A stretch of 8,987 nt of DNA from positions 1 to 8,987 of the forward strand of contig JAAZNO010000155.1 in assembly GCA_012798275.1 (NCBI GenBank). Reading direction: 5' to 3'. The notes below the pieces were generated by a model, which worked only from the letters and a program-made list of their open reading frames with translations, was not told the origin of the DNA and made no database searches. Position 1 is the stretch's first letter. The number at the start of each line of letters is the position of its first letter. This document shows, piece by piece, positions 5,559-8,987 of the stretch. The DNA is from Chloroflexota bacterium (GTDB taxonomy: Bacteria; Chloroflexota; Anaerolineae; B4-G1; SLSP01). The position numbers were made by a program, and so were the translations under genes.

Positions 5559-7349
5559 TCACTCCAGAACGTGTTCCGCGATCGCTTTCTGCGCCAGCGC
5601 GACAAACTCGCCTACCGGCAGCGCCCCGAGGTTCTTGCCGCTGCGCAGGCGCACGGCCACAGCTCCCGCCGCCACTTCCTGATCGCCGATGACCAGCATG
5701 TAGGGCACCTTCTGCAACTGCGCCTCGCGGATTTTCGCGTTCATCCGTGCAGCGCTGGCGTCGGTTTTCACGCGCAGCTTCGCTTTGCGGAGCTCGGCCT
5801 CGATCTGCAAAGCATAGTCCACATGACGATCCGCAATCGGGATGAGACGGGCCTGTTCCGGCGCCAACCACACCGGGAAAGCGCCCGCGTAGTGCTCCAC
5901 GAGGATGCCGAAGAAGCGTTCCAGAGAGCCCAACAGCGCCCGGTGCACCATGTAGGGCCGGTGCTCCTGCCCGTCCTCACCCACGTAGGCCATGTCGAAG
6001 CGTTCAGGCTCGTTGAAGTCGAACTGAATCGTCGTCAATTGCCATTCGCGGCCCAGCGCATCCTTGATCTTGAGGTCAATCTTCGGGCCATAGAACGCAC
6101 CGCCGCCCTCATCTACCTGGTATTCCAGCGCCTCAGCATTGATGGCGCGCAGGAGGGATTCCTGTGCCTGTTCCCAGCGGGCCGGTTCACCCACGGCTTT
6201 CTCCGGGCGCGTCGAGAGATAAGCCTCGATCTGCTCAAAGCCGAAAGCGCGCAGCATCTCCAGCGAGAAGCGCAGCACGCGCAGCACCTCGTCCTCGATC
6301 TGCTCCGGCGTGCAGATGATGTGCGCGTCATCCTGCGTGAAGCCGCGCACGCGCATCAAGCCGTGCAGCACGCCACTCTTCTCGTAGCGGTAGACCGTCC
6401 CCAACTCAGCCCAGCGCAGCGGCAGCTCCCGGTACGAGCGCAGACTGGTCTTGTAGATCAGGATGTGAAACGGGCAGTTCATCGGCTTGATGAAATACTC
6501 CTGCTCGTCAATCTCCATCGGTGCGTACATGCTCTCGCGGTAGAATCCGAGGTGCCCCGAGGTCTCCCACAGCCAGCTTTTGCCGATGTGCGGCGTGTAA
6601 ACGAAGTCGTAGCCGCCTTCGATGTGCCGGTCGCGCCAGAAATCCTCGATGGTCTTCCGCACGATCGCCCCGCGCGGATGCCAGTAGGCCAGCCCAGGCC
6701 CCGCTTCCTCGTGGAAGGAGACCAGGTCCAGCTCCTTGATCAACCGCCGATGGTCGCGCTTCTTGACCTCCTCAAGCCAGTCGAGGTACTCACGCAGCTC
6801 CTCAGGCTTCTCCCAGGCGGTGCCGTAGATGCGTTGAAGCATCGGGCGGTCGGAGTCGCCGCGCCAGTAAGCCCCCGCGACGTTGAGCAACTTCACCGCC
6901 TTGGGGTTGATCTCCCGCGAGTTCTGCACGTGCGGCCCCCGGCACAGATCCGTGAACGCGCCGCTCCTGTAGATGGAAAGCCGGGGATGTTCGGTCTTCT
7001 CGCCGTATTCGTCGGCGCCGCGCTCCAGGATGTCGTGGATGAGCTCCAGCTTGTAGGGCTGATCGGCAAACAGCGCCTCCCCTTCCTCCGCCGTGATCTC
7101 CTGGTACTGGAAATCCAGGTTCGCAGCGAGCAGCTCGCGCATCCGCGCCTCGATTTGGTCGAGATCCTCCTCGGTCAGCGGACGGGGAAGGTCGAAATCG
7201 TAGTAGAAGCCCTGCTCGATGGGCGGACCGATGGCGATCTTGCCCTCCGGGAACAGCTCCAAAACGGCGGCCGCCATGAGGTGGGCCGTGGAGTGTCGAA
7301 TCCGATACAATTGACTGGCGCGATATTCTTCGGGACTCATCGTTTTCAT
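5559..7349 (-). CDS. thrS: Threonyl-tRNA synthetase lacking the TGS domain
   Basis: Class II synthetase that charges tRNA-Thr, 596 residues. The editing domain comes first: HSTAH (19-23) and CRGPH (136-140) supply the residues that clear mischarged serine. The catalytic core has motif 1 near WHPRGAIVRKTIEDFW (223-238), motif 2 RYEKSGVLHGLMRVRGFTQDDAH (321-343) and motif 3 in HRALLGSLERFFGILVEHYAG (469-489); zinc ligands are Cys292 (MNCPFH), His343 and His469. The anticodon-binding domain fills about 500-596. The roughly 60-residue N-terminal TGS domain of the E. coli type is absent, and this is not a wrong start: AAGGAGG (7357-7363) lies seven bases before the ATG and the frame has a stop at 7392-7394. 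Expression is controlled by the T-box leader upstream. The neighbouring genes are unrelated. Confidence 0.97.
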   Translation of the reverse strand: MKTMSPEEYRASQLYRIRHSTAHLMAAAVLELFPEGKIAIGPPIEQGFYYDFDLPRPLTEEDLDQIEARMRELLAANLDFQYQEITAEEGEALFADQPYKLELIHDILERGADEYGEKTEHPRLSIYRSGAFTDLCRGPHVQNSREINPKAVKLLNVAGAYWRGDSDRPMLQRIYGTAWEKPEELREYLDWLEEVKKRDHRRLIKELDLVSFHEEAGPGLAYWHPRGAIVRKTIEDFWRDRHIEGGYDFVYTPHIGKSWLWETSGHLGFYRESMYAPMEIDEQEYFIKPMNCPFHILIYKTSLRSYRELPLRWAELGTVYRYEKSGVLHGLMRVRGFTQDDAHIICTPEQIEDEVLRVLRFSLEMLRAFGFEQIEAYLSTRPEKAVGEPARWEQAQESLLRAINAEALEYQVDEGGGAFYGPKIDLKIKDALGREWQLTTIQFDFNEPERFDMAYVGEDGQEHRPYMVHRALLGSLERFFGILVEHYAGAFPVWLAPEQARLIPIADRHVDYALQIEAELRKAKLRVKTDASAARMNAKIREAQLQKVPYMLVIGDQEVAAGAVAVRLRSGKNLGALPVGEFVALAQKAIAEHVLE

Positions 7350-7372
7350 TGCTGCACCTCCTTCGAAAATGG

Positions 7373-7402
7373 CCTCGAATGAACACGAATTTCACGAATA
7401 AG
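7373..7402. repeat. CACGAAT-type short repeat block
   Basis: CTCGAAT, then CACGAAT and CACGAAT again occur in quick succession directly upstream of the thrS Shine-Dalgarno. The layout looks like one more dispersed intergenic repeat type, but only one copy is in the window. Confidence 0.4.
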
Positions 7403-7423
7403 ATTAGAAATTCCTTGCCCCCG

Positions 7424-7544
7424 GGGCGGCTACGTCCTCAAACAACGCGCTTCAGCGCGGTTGGCTCGTGTCAGGCTGGGGATTCCATCCCCAGCCGAAT
7501 CGGTGAGCCGTCGCCGTCGCTGCTCACGACTCACATTTTCATCC
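7424..7544. repeat. Composite hairpin repeat B+D, copy 2 (thrS leader)
   Basis: It matches the 2357-2460 element. Bases 7424-7510 align with 2357-2441 with roughly ten differences. The hairpin GGCTGGGGAT-TCC-ATCCCCAGCC (7475-7497) is perfect here but interrupted in the other copy. It then runs into GTGAGCCG (7503-7510) and ACTCACATTTTCATCC (7529-7544), the latter identical to 4308-4323. It lies between the T-box terminator and the thrS start. Confidence 0.8.
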
Positions 7545-7567
7545 TTGGATGATGTGCGCCAGCACAT
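7430..7567 (-). CDS. Possible 45-residue leader ORF downstream of the T-box
   Basis: An ATG at 7567-7565 has AAGGAG five to six bases upstream, directly after the T-box terminator, and stays open for 45 codons to a TAG at 7432-7430. The product starts MCWRTSSKDENV, then has an arginine-rich RRRRL stretch and no recognisable domain. From about codon 9 on it is simply translated repeat sequence, so it is probably not a conserved protein. It may be translated because of its good site and could influence thrS expression, or it may be the remains of an older gene start that a repeat insertion separated from thrS. Confidence 0.3.
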   Translation of the reverse strand: MCWRTSSKDENVSREQRRRRLTDSAGDGIPSLTRANRAEARCLRT

Positions 7568-7583
7568 GGCGTCTCCTTACATA

Positions 7584-7620
7584 CGAAAACGCCCCGCATC
7601 TTCTTGGGACGCGGGGCGTT
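7584..7620 (-). terminator. T-box leader terminator of thrS
   Basis: On the minus strand AACGCCCCGC (7620-7611) pairs with GCGGGGCGTT (7597-7588) around a 13-base loop and runs into TTTTCG. It is the off-state hairpin of the T-box. Its first arm shares AACG (7620-7617) with the proposed antiterminator. Confidence 0.88.
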
Positions 7621-7836
7621 GCGTGGTTCCACCCAAGTTCCGCTGCCAGGGCAACGGCACTCTTACGGCGTTAACGGGCCAACCCGGAGGTTTTTACTGA
7701 GCACAAGCTGTTCCAAACCTCGCTCGCGGGGGGTTTTCGCCGATTTGGTGCGAAGGAGGCTCACAGTCGGGGGCCCCCTCTCCCTGACGCCTGCCGTCGG
7801 CTACTCGTCCCGCTCAACGCATTGTCCTATTTAAGT
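7588..7836 (-). ncRNA. T-box riboswitch, tRNA-Thr responsive
   Basis: Leader RNA that binds uncharged tRNA-Thr and then lets thrS be transcribed. The T-box sequence GGGTGGAACCACGC is at 7634-7621; its UGGA can pair with a UCCA tRNA end, implying discriminator U73. Stem I can be built from the bottom: GCGGG (7813-7809) with CCCGC (7730-7726), a kink-turn-like internal loop (ACGAGTA facing GAAAACC), then GCCGA (7801-7797) with TCGGC (7743-7739). Directly above this on the 3' side lies ACC AAA, placing the specifier codon ACC (threonine) at 7749-7747 followed by the usual A. An antiterminator helix CGTTGC (7656-7651) with GCAACG (7622-7617) would enclose the T-box and break the terminator. The leader start is estimated from the promoter. 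Confidence 0.9.
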
Positions 7837-7842
7837 GACATT

Positions 7843-7871
7843 ATTATAGCCACAGTCAGCCGATTTGTCAA
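7843..7871 (-). promoter_or_regulatory. Consensus sigma-70-type promoter of thrS
   Basis: TTGACA (7871-7866) and TATAAT (7848-7843) are both perfect consensus hexamers with the optimal 17-base spacer. Transcription would begin near 7836 and enter the T-box leader. A promoter of this strength fits a gene whose control lies in premature termination. It starts about 40 bases after the stop of the upstream gene. Confidence 0.92.
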
Positions 7872-7913
7872 GTTTCCGCGCCCGGCATCAGCGCTACCAG
7901 GGCTGTCGTGGAC

Positions 7914-8987
7914 CTACCGATTGCGCAACACCAGCGGCAGGTAGACCTTCTGTCCGGCGACGACCTCAATCGTCGCTGTGTGGCCGGCTCCATCGCTGTA
8001 GGTGTAGCGACCCGGCGCGGTGAATTCCCGTCGGTAGACCTGCCCCGGCGCCAGCATCCCGCCATCAAAGCCCAGCGTGTACGTGAGCGGATCCAGCGCG
8101 CCTGCGGTGCGCGGTTGCAAGAGCGGATTCTCCGTCCAACGCGCCAGGTCGGCGGCGGTGGCGCTCTCGCCCAACGTTGCCATCCATTCCACGGTGCTGT
8201 CCACCGGGATGGTCAGCGCGGAGGGACTGGGGCCGTCCGGCAGCAGCGCCACCCGCTCTACCTCACCGTCCGTCAGGCGCGTGAGCGGGATGTTGACGTG
8301 GACAATCTCGTTGATCACCTGCACCACCGGACTGCGCCACGATTGGTAGCCATGCGCCCCTTCCGCCTGGAGATAGTAGAAGCCCGGTGGCGTGAAGAAG
8401 GCGAAATACCCCGTGTCACCGGTCACCTGCGGGTTGATCTGGTTCTGGTAGAGGTGCGCCGGCCAGGGAATCCAGCCGCCCCATTGCGGCACCGAGACGT
8501 AGGCCGTCACCGTGATGCCCGGCAGCGCCTGCACCGGTGCGTACATCCCCGTAGTGGGGCTGTAACTCCCGCCGGCGTCTACGTCAAAGACAAAGCCGTC
8601 GGGATCAATCAGCACCTCGCCAGTAGAAAGTTTGGGATCGCCCTCCGCGCCGCCCGGACCAAAGCATTGCGTTTCGATGGTGACATCGTGAGCCGAACCG
8701 ATGTTGAAAGTCCAGAAACGACCCTCATGGGATACCGGATCAGCATAGGTCACGCCATCAGCCTTGACCTTGAAGGGATTGGTATCATCGTAGGCGCAGC
8801 AGGAATACAGGTGGACTTTCGTGTTCCAGAAGCCGTAGACGCCGGGGAGCGCAAAGTCGTCGGTAGCGTAACGTCCCAGGTCGTTGCGGAAGTAGAAGGT
8901 ATAGTGGATGCCGAAAGCGTCGCCTTCCCAGTACGAACGCTGCGGGCACCAATGCGACTGCGCATATTCCAGACGGACGCTCTCCGA
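7914..8987 (-). CDS. Secreted beta-sandwich protein with YLPLV C-terminal motif (5' truncated)
   Basis: The frame is open to the window end, so the N-terminus and any signal peptide are outside; 357 residues remain. A GTG at 8753 is not needed as a start, since in-frame coding (…YTFYFRNDLGRYA…, GVYGFWNTKVHLYSCC) continues upstream. Residues about 127-240, from IDPDGFVFDVDAG through WIPWPAHLYQNQINPQ and GYFAFFTPPGFYYLQAEGAHGY to NIPL, form a carboxypeptidase-regulatory/SdrD-B-like beta-sandwich of the kind found in large Chloroflexota surface proteins. Residues about 253-343 look like a cupredoxin fold (STVEWMA, GMLAPGQVYRREFTAPGRYTYSDGAGHTATIEVV) but lack the copper-ligand Cys/His/Met pattern. 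The chain ends KVYLPLVLRNR, a C-terminus typical of exported proteins in this phylum. The exact role is unknown; adhesion or an extracellular matrix role is a guess. Confidence 0.8.
   Translation of the reverse strand, partial: SESVRLEYAQSHWCPQRSYWEGDAFGIHYTFYFRNDLGRYATDDFALPGVYGFWNTKVHLYSCCAYDDTNPFKVKADGVTYADPVSHEGRFWTFNIGSAHDVTIETQCFGPGGAEGDPKLSTGEVLIDPDGFVFDVDAGGSYSPTTGMYAPVQALPGITVTAYVSVPQWGGWIPWPAHLYQNQINPQVTGDTGYFAFFTPPGFYYLQAEGAHGYQSWRSPVVQVINEIVHVNIPLTRLTDGEVERVALLPDGPSPSALTIPVDSTVEWMATLGESATAADLARWTENPLLQPRTAGALDPLTYTLGFDGGMLAPGQVYRREFTAPGRYTYSDGAGHTATIEVVAGQKVYLPLVLRNR

Noticed and set aside
5553..7382. Plus-strand open frame of 609 codons
   Set aside because: It is the exact antisense of thrS, whose motifs are complete; GC-rich codon use keeps the opposite frame open. 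The translation is rich in Arg, His, Gln and Leu and shows no domain.

Overview
This GC-rich window most likely comes from a Chloroflexota bacterium of the Anaerolineae/Caldilineae type. The pointers are a thrS gene under T-box control, a threonyl-tRNA synthetase without a TGS domain, a secreted protein ending in the YLPLV-type C-terminus common in that phylum, a Crp-family regulator with an LGTVRDVV recognition helix, and intergenic regions full of short hairpin-forming repeats. The placement is inference; there is no rRNA or other marker to confirm it.

Layout: (i) 1-756, plus strand, the C-terminal half of cysteinyl-tRNA synthetase, cut by the window start. (ii) 801-837, a hairpin terminator between convergent genes. 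(iii) 856-1905, minus strand, an MraY-type lipid-linked glycan transferase. (iv) About 1906-2691, gene-free and packed with repeats: three long tandem hairpins, a G-quadruplex-type G tract and several dispersed repeat modules. (v) 2636-5355, minus strand, a compact cassette: Crp/Fnr-type regulator with its own promoter and a palindrome filling the promoter spacer, then a 2[4Fe-4S] ferredoxin, a DUF438-hemerythrin-PAS protein and a MoaD/ThiS-like beta-grasp protein, closed by an intrinsic terminator. (vi) 5504-7871, minus strand, thrS with a consensus sigma-70 promoter, a full T-box leader reading an ACC (Thr) specifier codon, a leader terminator, and then about 240 bases of repeat-derived sequence with a 45-codon ORF before the real start. 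(vii) 7914-8987, minus strand, the C-terminal part of a secreted beta-sandwich protein, cut by the window end.

How it works together: cysS, thrS and mraY are housekeeping genes for tRNA charging and peptidoglycan. The accessory unit is the Crp/ferredoxin/DUF438-HHE-PAS/beta-grasp cassette. It combines a transcription regulator, an electron carrier, a predicted di-iron plus PAS sensor and a ubiquitin-like protein without a diglycine tail, and suggests a redox, O2 or NO response module. That function is inferred from domains and context. The dispersed repeats repeatedly end just upstream of Shine-Dalgarno sequences of minus-strand genes, so they form the 5' untranslated regions of mraY, the DUF438 gene and thrS.
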